A stretch of 64,000 nucleotides of DNA from Rhodoglobus sp. (GCA_025463605.1 JAODAV010000020.1:1-64000); one strand, 5' to 3'. Positions 51,851-60,446 are shown, numbered from the stretch's first letter. Made by a program: numbers and translations. The notes: a model not told the origin generated them from the sequence alone.

Positions 51851-53041
51851 GTGCCAATGAGCAAGAGCAGCGTCGTGGTCGCGGGGGCCGGAATCGTCGG
51901 GTTGGCGACCGCACACGAGCTCGCGCTTCGCGGTCACCGTGTGACCGTCATCGAGAAGGAGCACGGGCTCGCGGAGCATCAGACGGGCAACAACTCGGGC
52001 GTCATCCATTCGGGCCTCTACTACAAGCCCGGCAGTCTGAAATCAGTTCTGGGTGCCGCCGGCGCGATCTCGATGAGGCGATTCGCCGAGGAACACGGCA
52101 TCCCTGTCGACATTTGCGGCAAGCTCGTTGTCGCGACCACCGAGAGCCAGCTACCAGCGCTCGCAGAGTTGCATCGCCGCGGGCAGGCCAATGGCGTGCC
52201 GTGCCGCATGGTCACCGCCGAAGAGGCGCTTGAGTACGAGCCCAACGTATCGACGATCGCGGCGCTCCGCGTCGAGTCGACCGGCATCGTCGACTATCGG
52301 GGCGTGTGCCGTACCCTGGGCAACCTGATCGAAGAGAGAGGCGGCGAGATCGTACTCGGCTCGAAGCTCACCGGCGTGAAGTCGAATGCGGATGCCGTCA
52401 CGATCACCACGAAGACCGGAGAATTCTCGGCCGACGCGTTCGTGAACTGCACGGGACTGCACAGCGACAGGGTTGCGCGGCTGGCGGGGCTCAAACCGCA
52501 GGTGCGCATCATCCCGTTCCGCGGGGAGTACTACGAACTCACCCCCGAAGCCGCAACGCTCGTCAACGGTCTCATCTACCCGGTGCCCGACCCCGAGTTC
52601 CCGTTTCTCGGCGTGCACCTCACTCGCATGATCAACGGGTCGGTGCACGCCGGTCCGAACGCTGTGTTCGCACTCGCCCGCGAGGGATACACCTGGGGCG
52701 ACATAAACGTGCGGGATCTCCTCGATAGCGCGGCGTGGCCCGGCCTGTGGAAACTCGGCCGCAAGTTCTGGCGTACCGGAATCGACGAAGTACGTCGTTC
52801 GCTCTCGCGCAAGCGATTCCTGGCGAGCCTGCGCGAGCTCGTGCCCGCACTCTCTGACGACAGCCTTGTGCCATCGCACTCCGGTGTGCGCGCGCAGGCG
52901 ATGCGCCGGGATGGCTCGCTAGTCGACGACTTCTTGATCGAGAGAGCTCATCGCCAGGTGCACGTGCTCAATGCCCCGTCTCCCGCAGCCACAGCTGCCC
53001 TCGAGATCGGCAAGCGTATCGCCGACGAGATCGACACCTAA
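51851..53041 (+). CDS. lhgO: FAD-dependent 2-hydroxyacid oxidase, LhgO-like
   Basis: 396 aa DAO-family flavoprotein. FAD motif VVVAGAGIVGLATAHELALRG, HQTGNNSGVIHSGLYYKPGSLK (hallmark of L-2-hydroxyglutarate oxidase), VNCTGLHSDRVARLAG and the C-terminal HVLNAPSPAATAALEIGK. GAAGGAG precedes GTG 51851; ATG 51857 is possible. In this cluster the substrate could be a four-carbon 2-hydroxyacid rather than 2-hydroxyglutarate; that is inference. Followed 11 bp later by the Ldh-type gene. Confidence 0.87.
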   Translation: MPMSKSSVVVAGAGIVGLATAHELALRGHRVTVIEKEHGLAEHQTGNNSGVIHSGLYYKPGSLKSVLGAAGAISMRRFAEEHGIPVDICGKLVVATTESQLPALAELHRRGQANGVPCRMVTAEEALEYEPNVSTIAALRVESTGIVDYRGVCRTLGNLIEERGGEIVLGSKLTGVKSNADAVTITTKTGEFSADAFVNCTGLHSDRVARLAGLKPQVRIIPFRGEYYELTPEAATLVNGLIYPVPDPEFPFLGVHLTRMINGSVHAGPNAVFALAREGYTWGDINVRDLLDSAAWPGLWKLGRKFWRTGIDEVRRSLSRKRFLASLRELVPALSDDSLVPSHSGVRAQAMRRDGSLVDDFLIERAHRQVHVLNAPSPAATAALEIGKRIADEIDT

Positions 53042-53052
53042 GGAGCCGACAC

Positions 53053-54135
53053 ATGATCGATGCGACGGACGATGCGCGCTACACCGCAACCGCCCTGGCC
53101 GAGCAGACCTCGAGCATCCTGCTCGCGTGGGGCATGCCCGCGGACACGGTGGCGATCACGGTCGATGCGATGATCGACACCGACCTCTCGGGGGTGGACT
53201 CGCACGGTGTTTCGATGCTCATGATGTACGAGAACCTGAAGCGCGAGGGGCGACTGGACCTTCTAGCTCGTCCCGAGGTCAGCGCAGACCTCGGGGCGTT
53301 TGCCGTCATCGACGGAAACAACGGCCTGGGGCATCCCGCGGGCGTCGCCGCTATGACGCTCGCGATGGACAAGGCGCGTAGCCACGGCATCGGAGCGGTA
53401 GCGGTGCGCAACTCGAACCACTTCGGAGCGGTGGGGTACTACGTGCGCCTCGCGTCCGACGCCGGGCTCATCGGGCTGGCCACCACATCAACGCGAACGC
53501 CAGCGGTCGCCGCGCTAGGCGGGACCACGCCGGTGCTGGGCACCAACCCGATCGCCTTCAGTGCACCGCGAGTGCATGGCGAGCCCCTTGTCGTCGACAT
53601 GTCGACGAGTGTCGTCGCGATGAACAAGATCAAGGCGTACGCCCTGAAGGGTAAGCAACTCCCTCCCGGCTGGTTGCAGGATCGCGACGGCAATGTGGTG
53701 ACCGACGCCGACGAGGGGTATCGTCTCCTGGGCTCGCGTGGAGCCACGCTCACCCTTCTGGGCGGGTCGACAACCGAGTCGGGAGGCCACAAGGGCTTCG
53801 GGCTGAGTCTCATCGTGCAAGTGCTGAGCGGCGCCCTGTCGAATGCTTCTGCCCCCGGACGCGGAGTCGATCGGGACAATCTCGGGCACTTCTTCCTCGC
53901 GATCGATCCTGAGCTGGTCAATCCGGGAGGCCTGACCGCCCAGAATGTCGAGGAGCTCCTCTCCTCGATGGTGGATGAGGAGCCGGGCGTGCTCATTCCC
54001 GGCCAGCCCGAGTCGGAGTACCGGGCGGATCGCGCGGCCAACGGCATTCCGCTGCCTCACTCGCTTCTGCGCCATATCGAAGACATTTGCGGGAGGGCCG
54101 GGGTGCCTCTCACGCTTGCGCCCGTCGGCGGGTAA
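53053..54135 (+). CDS. Malate/L-lactate dehydrogenase family (Ldh-type) oxidoreductase
   Basis: 360 aa of the Ldh_2 family (malate, sulfolactate, ureidoglycolate dehydrogenases). Conserved DTDLSGVDSHGVSMLMMY near residue 40, AVRNSNHFGAVGYYVRLA (catalytic His in SNHFG), GTNPIAFSAPR and ESGGHKGFGLSLIVQVLSG for NAD binding. Probably oxidises a 2-hydroxyacid produced or used by the neighbouring C4 acid-sugar enzymes. Converges on the IclR gene. Confidence 0.9.
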   Translation: MIDATDDARYTATALAEQTSSILLAWGMPADTVAITVDAMIDTDLSGVDSHGVSMLMMYENLKREGRLDLLARPEVSADLGAFAVIDGNNGLGHPAGVAAMTLAMDKARSHGIGAVAVRNSNHFGAVGYYVRLASDAGLIGLATTSTRTPAVAALGGTTPVLGTNPIAFSAPRVHGEPLVVDMSTSVVAMNKIKAYALKGKQLPPGWLQDRDGNVVTDADEGYRLLGSRGATLTLLGGSTTESGGHKGFGLSLIVQVLSGALSNASAPGRGVDRDNLGHFFLAIDPELVNPGGLTAQNVEELLSSMVDEEPGVLIPGQPESEYRADRAANGIPLPHSLLRHIEDICGRAGVPLTLAPVGG

Positions 54136-54159
54136 CAGCGAGTCCCGACGGCGACCGGC

Positions 54160-54939
54160 CTACGGGCGCGGTTCAGCCTGAAGGCGCTTGCCCAGCTCGT
54201 GCGCCTGGTCGAGCAGCAGCGCACCGAGCTCCCGACGCCGCGCGGGCGGGAAGCGCGACTCCACGCCCGTGATGCTGAGCGCCCACGCGGGTTCACCGCG
54301 GCGATCGAATACCGCAGCGCCCATGCCGTAGCTGCCCTCCACCACCAGACCCGGATTCACCGCGTAACCCTGTTCGCGGGTTTCAGCGGCCCTGGCTCGA
54401 ATACCTGCCTCGGCGTGATCGTCACCCCACTTCTCCGCGAGCTCCGGATGCCTGCGGAAGTACGAGTCGACTTGAATGGAGGGAAGGAACGCGAGGATGA
54501 CCAGGCCGGCGGAGGCGACGCCGAGCGGGAACCGAACACCCTCATGCAACACGAAGGAGCGCAAGGGAAAGCTGCCTTCCTCACCCATGAGGCACACCGT
54601 CTCATCGCCGCGGCGGGCCGAGAGGAAGGCGCTCTCGCCGGTACGGGCGGCGAGCATCCTGACGCTCTCTCGAGCGAGGTCGCTGATGTCGTAGCGTGCG
54701 GCGGCGACCGAGCCCATGAGGTACAGCTCGGGCCCCGGATGCCACCGGCCGGTGCGGGAATCCTGGTCGACGAGTCCCTCCGCGGCGAGGGCCGCGAGCA
54801 GGCGATGTGCGGTGGGACGCGTGAGTCCGCTGCGCGCGACTGCCTCGCCGGTGGTCACGCCCGCAGGCGCGCCGGCGCTCACAGTGCGCAGGAGCAGGCC
54901 CGCGCGTGACACGACTTGGGCTCCCTTGACGGCATCCAT
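54160..54939 (-). CDS. IclR-family transcriptional regulator
   Basis: 259 aa. N-terminal winged helix (GVTTGEAVARSGLTRPTAHRLLAALAAEGLV, about 25-60) and C-terminal GAF-like effector domain ending ALSITGVESRFPPARRRELGALL. TATGAT ends 6 nt before ATG 54939, so a leaderless start is likely. Divergent from the CoA-transferase/thiolase operon; the GTCCAT-N3-ATGGAC dyad between them would let it control both. Confidence 0.9.
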   Translation of the reverse strand: MDAVKGAQVVSRAGLLLRTVSAGAPAGVTTGEAVARSGLTRPTAHRLLAALAAEGLVDQDSRTGRWHPGPELYLMGSVAAARYDISDLARESVRMLAARTGESAFLSARRGDETVCLMGEEGSFPLRSFVLHEGVRFPLGVASAGLVILAFLPSIQVDSYFRRHPELAEKWGDDHAEAGIRARAAETREQGYAVNPGLVVEGSYGMGAAVFDRRGEPAWALSITGVESRFPPARRRELGALLLDQAHELGKRLQAEPRP

Positions 54940-54941
54940 CG

Positions 54942-54956
54942 GTCCATCATATGGAC
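54942..54956. promoter_or_regulatory. IclR operator candidate
   Basis: GTCCAT-CAT-ATGGAC, a perfect 6-3-6 dyad overlapping the -10 of the leaderless iclR. Confidence 0.6.
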
Positions 54957-55077
54957 AAGTCGCTAGCGCGCGACCATCATCCGAGAGGTCGGCGCTCTAC
55001 CATTGCGGCACACGGCCAGTGCGCGTATAACGAGAGTGCTGACCATATTGTGACGACGGCGACACTGCGGAGGATGG

Positions 55078-55782
55078 ATGTCCAAACTCAGGGCGAGCGC
55101 GGCCGAGGCCATGGCCGGTCTGCTCGAGAACGGCATGACCCTTGCAGTCGGGGGCTTCGGGCTCAGCGGCATCCCCTCTGACCTCATCGATGCAGTGCGC
55201 GATTCGGGAGTCACAGACCTCACGGTGGTCTCCAACAACATGGGTGTGGACGGCAAAGGCCTGGGCGTGCTGCTCGAGAACAACCAGGTGCGCAAGGTGC
55301 TCTCGTCGTACGTTGGGGAGAACAAGCTGTTCGCTCAGCGCTACCTCGACGGCGACCTCGAGGTCGAGTTCGTTCCGCAGGGCACACTCGCCGAGCGCCT
55401 GCGGGCGGGCGGCGCGGGCATCCCCGCCTTCTACACACCCACGGGAGTGGGCACGCCGGTTGCCGAGGGCAAACCCACCGCCGAATTCGATGGGAAGACC
55501 TACCTGCTCGAGCGCGGGATCGTCGCTGACGTCGCGCTCGTGCACGCGTGGCGTGCTGACACCGCGGGCAACCTCGAGTACCGGCACACCGCGCGCAACT
55601 TCAACCCCCTCGTCGCAATGGCGGGACGCGTGACCGTCGCCGAGGCCGAGATCGTTCTCGACGGCGAGTTCATCGACCCGAATCACGTGGTGACGCCCGG
55701 CATCTTCGTGAAGCACCTCGTGCAGACCGCCCGCGAAAAGCACATCGAGCAGCGGACCGTGCGCACGCGCGCGGCATCCTGA
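55078..55782 (+). CDS. scoA: 3-oxoacid CoA-transferase subunit A
   Basis: 234 aa, family I CoA-transferase alpha subunit. MTLAVGGFGLSGIPSDLIDAV is the CoA-binding signature; SNNMGVDGKGLGVLLEN, GAGIPAFYTPTGVGT and AWRADTAGNLEYRHTARNFNP are conserved. Transfers CoA from succinyl-CoA to a 3-oxoacid (acetoacetate or 3-oxoadipate). Forms the enzyme with the next gene, 9 bp downstream. GGAGG precedes the ATG. Confidence 0.92.
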   Translation: MSKLRASAAEAMAGLLENGMTLAVGGFGLSGIPSDLIDAVRDSGVTDLTVVSNNMGVDGKGLGVLLENNQVRKVLSSYVGENKLFAQRYLDGDLEVEFVPQGTLAERLRAGGAGIPAFYTPTGVGTPVAEGKPTAEFDGKTYLLERGIVADVALVHAWRADTAGNLEYRHTARNFNPLVAMAGRVTVAEAEIVLDGEFIDPNHVVTPGIFVKHLVQTAREKHIEQRTVRTRAAS

Positions 55783-55791
55783 GGAGACGAC

Positions 55792-56429
<638 letters not shown>

Positions 56430-56433
<4 letters not shown>

Positions 56434-57602
56434 CCGCCATCATCGCGGGTTACGCCCGCACCCCGTTCGTCAAGGCGAACGGGCAATTCGCCACACTGCC
56501 CGCGACAGCGCTCGGAGCGCACGCGATCACCGCGGCGCTCGCCGCAGCCGGCGTCGGCACGTCGGATGTCGACATCGTCATCGGCGGACAGGTTCTGCAG
56601 GCGGGGGCGGGTCAGAACCCCGCCCGCCAGTCGGCCGTGGGTGCGGGCATCCCGCTCACCACTCCCGCGATCACGCTCAACGCCGTGTGCCTTTCGGGCA
56701 TGGAAGCAGTCGTGCAGGCGGATCGGCTGATCGCCGCGGGCGAGGCCGATGTCGTGATCGCCGTGGGCCAGGAGTCGATGACGCTCGCGCCGCACGCGTG
56801 GATCGGTTCGCGGGGCGGCAAGAAGTTCGGCCCCGTCGAGCTCGTCGACACCATGGAGTACGACGGCCTCACGGATGCGTTCGAGCGGCGCTCGATGGGC
56901 CTCAGCACCGAGGAGTTCAACGGCCCGTTCGGTCTCGAGCGTGCAGCGCAAGACGAATGGGCGGCGGCATCCCACGCACGCCTCGCCGAGGGCGCCGAGT
57001 TTCTCGCCGGCGAGATCGCTCCCGTCGAGGTCCCCGTGCGCGGAGGCTCCGTCACCGTCTCGGCGGACGACGGCCTGCGCGCCGACACGACCGTCGAGTC
57101 GCTGGGCAAACTGCGCGCATCCTTCACCGAAGGCGGCACGATCACGGCGGGCAACGCATCCCAGATCTCCGACGGCGCTGCCGCCCTCGTGCTCGTGAGC
57201 GCCGCGTGGGCGTCGGCGCACGGAGTCACTGGCATCGCGCGAGTCGTCTCGCACGCGTTCGTGAGCGGCCCCGACGTGTCACTGCACGCTCAGCCATCGA
57301 ATGCGATCCGGGATGCCCTCGCCAAGGCATCGGTCGCCGCCGAAGACCTTGCCGCAGTGGAAATCAACGAGGCCTTCGCGGCGGTCGCAGTGCACTCGAC
57401 GGCAGAGCTGGGCGTGGATGCCGCGATCGTCAACTCCTACGGAGGCGCGATCGCCCTCGGCCACCCCATCGGCGCCTCGGGTGCTCGCATCGTCGGACAC
57501 CTCGCGCGACGACTCGCGGCCGCCGGCCCCGGCTCCCGCGGGGCGGCAGCGCTGTGCGGCGGCGGCGGGCAAGGGTCTGCAGTGGTGCTCGAGGCGCTAT
57601 AG
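56430..57602 (+). CDS. Thiolase (acetyl-CoA C-acetyltransferase family)
   Basis: 390 aa. Nucleophile Cys in [16 protein letters not shown] (about residue 88), NEAFAAVAV, His in [14 protein letters not shown] and the second Cys in [11 protein letters not shown]: all catalytic loops are intact. Cleaves a 3-oxoacyl-CoA to acetyl-CoA plus a shortened acyl-CoA, following the CoA-transferase. The open frame extends back into scoB but ATG 56430 is the conserved start ([13 protein letters not shown]). Confidence 0.93.
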
Positions 57603-57634
57603 GGCCTGCTGCCCCAGCGGTCTAGCCTGAGCGC

Positions 57635-58018
57635 ATGGCCGATTCGCATCCGCTCGTGGTCGAGCCCGGGCATCCACTCGTCGTGCGGGTTCGCGACATC
57701 TGCATGACATACCCGGACGCCGCCGAGGTGGAGGCGTGGGGTAGGCCCACGTTTCGGGCAGGCAAGAAGATCTTCACGTTCGTCGGTTCGACATCGGAGC
57801 GCCCGTACTCCATCGTGATCAAACCCGACCCGGATGCGCGGCTCGCCTACTTGCAAGACCCGCGCTTCTTCATCCCTCCCTATTGGGGCCCGAGCGGCTG
57901 GCTCGGCATCGACATCGACGGGCCGCGCGCGGACTGGACCGAGTTCGCCGAGCTCATCGACGCCTCCTACCGTCTGGTCGCGCTCGTGCGGCAGGTGAGA
58001 CAGCTCGACTCACGTTGA
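57635..58018 (+). CDS. MmcQ/YjbR family protein
   Basis: 127 aa, the usual length. MTYPDAAEVEAWGRPTFRAG, KKIFTFVG and the C-terminal WTEFAELIDASYRLVA are typical of the YjbR double-wing fold. Function unproven; often annotated as DNA-binding. TAGCCT ends 6 nt before the ATG, predicting a leaderless transcript separate from the thiolase operon. Confidence 0.88.
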   Translation: MADSHPLVVEPGHPLVVRVRDICMTYPDAAEVEAWGRPTFRAGKKIFTFVGSTSERPYSIVIKPDPDARLAYLQDPRFFIPPYWGPSGWLGIDIDGPRADWTEFAELIDASYRLVALVRQVRQLDSR

Positions 58019-58107
58019 CCCGCTGGGCTTCGCCTCCTTGCGGCGCAACGCTCCGCGTCGGTGACCCGCTGGCCTTCGGCTCTCTGCGGCGCAACGCTGG
58101 CGCGTCG
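58016..58107. repeat. Two imperfect 46-bp tandem repeats before tRNA-Arg
   Basis: 58016-58061 and 58062-58107 share TGACCCGCTGG, then CTTCG, then TGCGGCGCAACGCT. They bridge the yjbR stop and the tRNA promoter. Confidence 0.75.
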
Positions 58108-58113
58108 CGCTGG

Positions 58114-58119
58114 TATAGT
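58114..58119 (+). promoter_or_regulatory. -10 box of tRNA-Arg
   Basis: TATAGT, 22 bp before the mature tRNA 5' end. Confidence 0.55.
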
Positions 58120-58141
58120 TTTCAGGTTGGCTTGCCAGCAT

Positions 58142-58214
58142 GCGCCCGTAGCTCAGCGGATAGAGCAATTGACTACGGATCAATAGGCCGGGGGTTCAAA
58201 TCCCTCCGGGCGCA
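58142..58214 (+). tRNA. tRNA-Arg (anticodon ACG)
   Basis: 73 nt. Acceptor GCGCCCG/CGGGCGC, D arm AGCTCAGCGGATAGAGC, anticodon loop CTACGGA between ATTGA and TCAAT (anticodon ACG), T arm GGGGGTTCAAATCCCTC. CCA not encoded; discriminator A. Its 3' end is copied at 58405-58423. Confidence 0.96.
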
Positions 58215-58423
58215 CTCACAGAAGCGGGACATCACTTTCGAGTGGCGTCCCGCTTTGTGTTTCCGATGTCGCGCTTCTATGAGTGCGCCTGGGTGGACGC
58301 GAAGCCACTCGTGGGCCCCCGCTGAGCAGTCCGTTGCATCGCGCCCCTCGCGCTGCGTGTGCTTTCGTGTGACTGCGCGATGTGGCGGCGGCTCAGTAGG
58401 GGAGTCAGATCCCTCCGGGCGCA
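58197..58423 (+). repeat. tRNA-tail composite repeat, copy B (right block truncated)
   Basis: Block 1 (58197-58289) is the tRNA-Arg 3' end with its trailer hairpin. The core (58290-58404) shares CACTCGTGGGCCCCCGCTGA and CGGCGGCTCAGTAGGGGAG with copy A while the middle differs. The second copy of the tRNA end, TCAGATCCCTCCGGGCGCA (58405-58423), then stops matching, and unrelated accessory DNA begins. Confidence 0.85.
58222..58255 (+). terminator. Terminator of tRNA-Arg
   Basis: AGCGGGAC (58223-58230) pairs with GTCCCGCT (58247-58254), extended by CACT/AGTG around TTCG. Nested within the longer arms 58209-58226 and 58272-58289. Confidence 0.75.
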
Positions 58424-58425
58424 CC

Positions 58426-58482
58426 AAGAAAACAGGTCTGACCGGCATTTCTTCAGAGTGCAGGGATGGCCTGTTTTTCTTT
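58426..58482 (+). terminator. T-rich hairpin at the start of the accessory region
   Basis: AAGAAAACAGG pairs with CCTGTTTTTCTT (one bulge) and is followed by T residues. Positioned just after the duplicated tRNA end. Confidence 0.55.
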
Positions 58483-58693
58483 TGCCCACATTCTGCCCAC
58501 ACTTGATTTCAGAATCGGTTCCTTTCGGCATTCTGCGACAGCTAAGTCCGTGTGTTTCCACGGCATTGGCCTATTCATCTGCGGTGGCCTATTGATCTCG
58601 TTGCTGATCAATAGGCCCGGAGTTCCAGCTCTCCTGCCGTGCAACCTTCCGCCCGCTGGTCGTTCGACGGAGGTCGGGGATAGTGTGAACAAT

Positions 58694-59104
58694 GTGACTT
58701 GGCCTCGAAACTTATTCGCTGGCGCTGGCGGCGGAGAATCCGTTCTCAGAGGGGGCGGGATGTCTGTGCTCTCGGGCGGAGGCGCATCGGTGTTGCGTGG
58801 CGGAGGCCTGTCCGTGCTTAGCGGTGGAGGCATGTCGGTCCTCCGAGGCGGTGGGCTTTCTGTCCTTCAGGGTGGGGGCCTTTCGGTTCTTCGAGGGGGC
58901 GGCCTATCCGTTCTTCAGGGAGGGGGCCTTTCGGTCCTTCAAGGAGGCGGTCTTTCAGCCTTGCCTGGGGGCGGTCTCTGGAGTGGGCCTGACGACCATC
59001 CCTACATGAGTAACATCCCGCCGTGGCCAGTCTTCGTCAGAGAGCTGCGGGTCAGAGGCATGCATGACTACGCCGACATGATTGTGCAGGCTCGCGGACT
59101 CTAG
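58694..59104 (+). CDS. Octapeptide-repeat protein (Gly-Gly-Gly-x-Ser-Val-Leu repeats)
   Basis: 136 aa if GTG 58694 is the start, supported by TAGTGT ending 7 nt before it; GTG 58685 is possible and the longer open frame back to 58466 looks non-coding. After WPRNLFAGAGGGE come ten tandem octapeptides of the form S-V-L-(R/S/Q)-G-G-G-(L/M/A), encoded by 24-bp DNA repeats at about 58740-58975. The tail YMSNIPPWPVFVRELRVRG, then a short helix, closes the protein. Regularity suggests a beta-solenoid or an adhesive/assembly module. I know no named family. Confidence 0.65.
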   Translation: MTWPRNLFAGAGGGESVLRGGGMSVLSGGGASVLRGGGLSVLSGGGMSVLRGGGLSVLQGGGLSVLRGGGLSVLQGGGLSVLQGGGLSALPGGGLWSGPDDHPYMSNIPPWPVFVRELRVRGMHDYADMIVQARGL

Positions 59105-59232
59105 GTGTTGGGGTGTCACTCGCAAGTCACAGTTTGTCGCGCCGCCCAGGATGTCCTCGGAACTGTTCGTTGAGGTATTGCCACACTGGTTCTTCCTAGA
59201 GCGAGACTCGATCTTCGCCCCCACGATGCTCT

Positions 59233-59257
59233 TCCGAAGCACGCTAAGAGCTTCGGA
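59233..59257. terminator. Hairpin between convergent genes
   Basis: TCCGAAGC/GCTTCGGA, perfect 8-bp stem with 9-nt loop. The gap 59105-59299 otherwise shows no gene. Confidence 0.5.
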
Positions 59258-59299
59258 TGATCCACCGCGACAGTGGTTTCGGTGCTCCCCCCGAAAGCC

Positions 59300-59698
59300 C
59301 TAGGAAGTCTTGCGCACACGCACGGGGCGCGACATGCCTTCGACCTGCATCTCGTCATCGATCAACAACACCTCGGGTCGGTAGGCGTAGTGGTATTCGT
59401 AGAGATACTCGGCTTGCAGCCACTTACTGCCATCGGTTAGCTCAACGGTGGTGTGGCCGTTCCAGCCCTTCCAAGCGCCCTTCACCGTGCGTCGTGAGCT
59501 GCTCGGGACTTGGCGAACCCGAACAGCGCGGCTCATCCCGTCCACCGTCATTGATCCGTTTGCGACCGAGACGGCCGGCCGGTAGGCGTAGTGGTACTCG
59601 TAGTGATACTCGGCTTGCTGCCAGATCGTTCCATCAGTCAACTCGACTACCGTCTTGCCCGACCAGCCGTTCCAAGTCCCTTTGACAAAAGCAGACAT
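59300..59698 (-). CDS. Protein with a duplicated aromatic-rich EYxYEYHYAYRP domain
   Basis: 132 aa from ATG 59698. Two tandem copies of about 60 residues: the first with VKGTWNGWSGKTVVELTDG and QQAEYHYEYHYAYRPAV, the second with VKGAWKGWNGHTTVELTDG and QAEYLYEYHYAYRPEV; each closes with a G-M-S-R-x-V-R-V-R strand. The pattern suggests a small SH3-like barrel seen as a stand-alone or C-terminal module in accessory proteins. No catalytic residues evident. The longer open frame upstream is not supported. Confidence 0.75.
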   Translation of the reverse strand: MSAFVKGTWNGWSGKTVVELTDGTIWQQAEYHYEYHYAYRPAVSVANGSMTVDGMSRAVRVRQVPSSSRRTVKGAWKGWNGHTTVELTDGSKWLQAEYLYEYHYAYRPEVLLIDDEMQVEGMSRPVRVRKTS

Positions 59699-59924
59699 GC
59701 CCACGCCCTCTCGTGTTGACGGCCACTTTAGTGGCTCGGCGATGCGGGCTGCAGTCCAGATTGTGTGCCCTCTGCGGCGCCGCAACGAAATCGATGCCGC
59801 AGACCAGACTCGACAGCTGATCGCGCCGATATTGTGAGTTCGCGTCGGAAATGCCGGCAAGTTGATCAGCGGATCATGCGCGACGAGCAGTGAGTATGGG
59901 CACGGAAATCGGTTGGTCCGCCTA

Positions 59925-60158
59925 ATGCCGTCCGTCGAAGAAGAACTCGCCAGCTGGCTTAACGAACGGCCTGAATGGGTGAAGACGCTCGCCGCCACAC
60001 TGGTGGCGAGCGGCGTCATTGACCAGGCCGCCGTCGAGAAAATCGCGACCCAAGTGGTGAGCAGGAAGTCGTGGCGAGCTTGTGCGTACCGTCTGCCGCA
60101 GTGGGCGATTGTTACCGGCGTCCGTGATTGCAGGCGCATCAGTCCGGCACGCTCATAG
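59925..60158 (+). pseudogene. Possible remnant of the N-terminal domain of a larger protein
   Basis: 77 codons from ATG 59925. The first 45 residues (PSVEEELASWLNERPEWVKT, then a predicted helix pair) resemble the short helical N-terminal domain found on accessory AAA or helicase-like proteins, but the sequence then degenerates and stops. No RBS is evident. The surrounding gap 59704-60446 otherwise lacks credible genes. Confidence 0.35.
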
Positions 60159-60257
60159 AGGGGCAAACCGAGCGAGTGGGGCGATGCGCATTTGAGGCGG
60201 TTCTGCGACTGCTGAGGCCTGTTTCCGATTGTGAAAAGTGTGCAGAACTCGGCGAAG

Positions 60258-60278
60258 TTGTCCACATTCTGTGGATGA
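60258..60278. promoter_or_regulatory. Inverted pair of DnaA-box-like sites
   Basis: TTGTCCACA (60258-60266) and TGTGGATGA (60270-60278, inverse TCATCCACA) face each other across 3 bp. TTGTCCACA is the actinobacterial DnaA-box form. Only two boxes are visible. Confidence 0.35.
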
Positions 60279-60318
60279 CACGCCCACTACATCTAGGGTT
60301 CGCGACCTGTCCGCGGCA

Positions 60319-60390
60319 CACTATATAGTGGTTTCTCTGTGGCGTCTCACAGACGAAAAATGCCCGTCACATCCGTGACGGGCTTTCGGG
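60319..60390 (+). ncRNA. Candidate short RNA with intrinsic terminator
   Basis: The palindrome CACTATATAGTG (60319-60330) contains a TATATAGT -10. About 60 bp later a perfect stem GCCCGTCAC-ATCC-GTGACGGGC is followed by TTTCG. Between them TCTGTG/CACAGA forms a smaller stem. This predicts a transcript of roughly 50-60 nt, or a leader attenuator for the genes at 60447 onward. Confidence 0.4.
60362..60390 (+). terminator. Intrinsic terminator
   Basis: GCCCGTCAC (60362-60370) and GTGACGGGC (60375-60383) with an ATCC loop, then TTTCGGG. Confidence 0.65.
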
Positions 60391-60446
60391 AACAGTGTCG
60401 GTTTCCTAGGCCGTAGACACTCTTCGCTAACACAAGGACATCTCTC

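Noticed and set aside
58173-58502. Minus-strand ORF (CARRDLNPRP-type) across tRNA-Arg and the composite repeat
   Set aside because: Antisense of the tRNA 3' end and repeat; its likeness to the ORF at 39533-39748 reflects the DNA repeat, not a protein family.
58466-58693. N-terminal extension of the octapeptide-repeat protein
   Set aside because: The segment is the terminator and spacer region, lacks an RBS, and a -10 box with leaderless geometry lies at 58681-58686.
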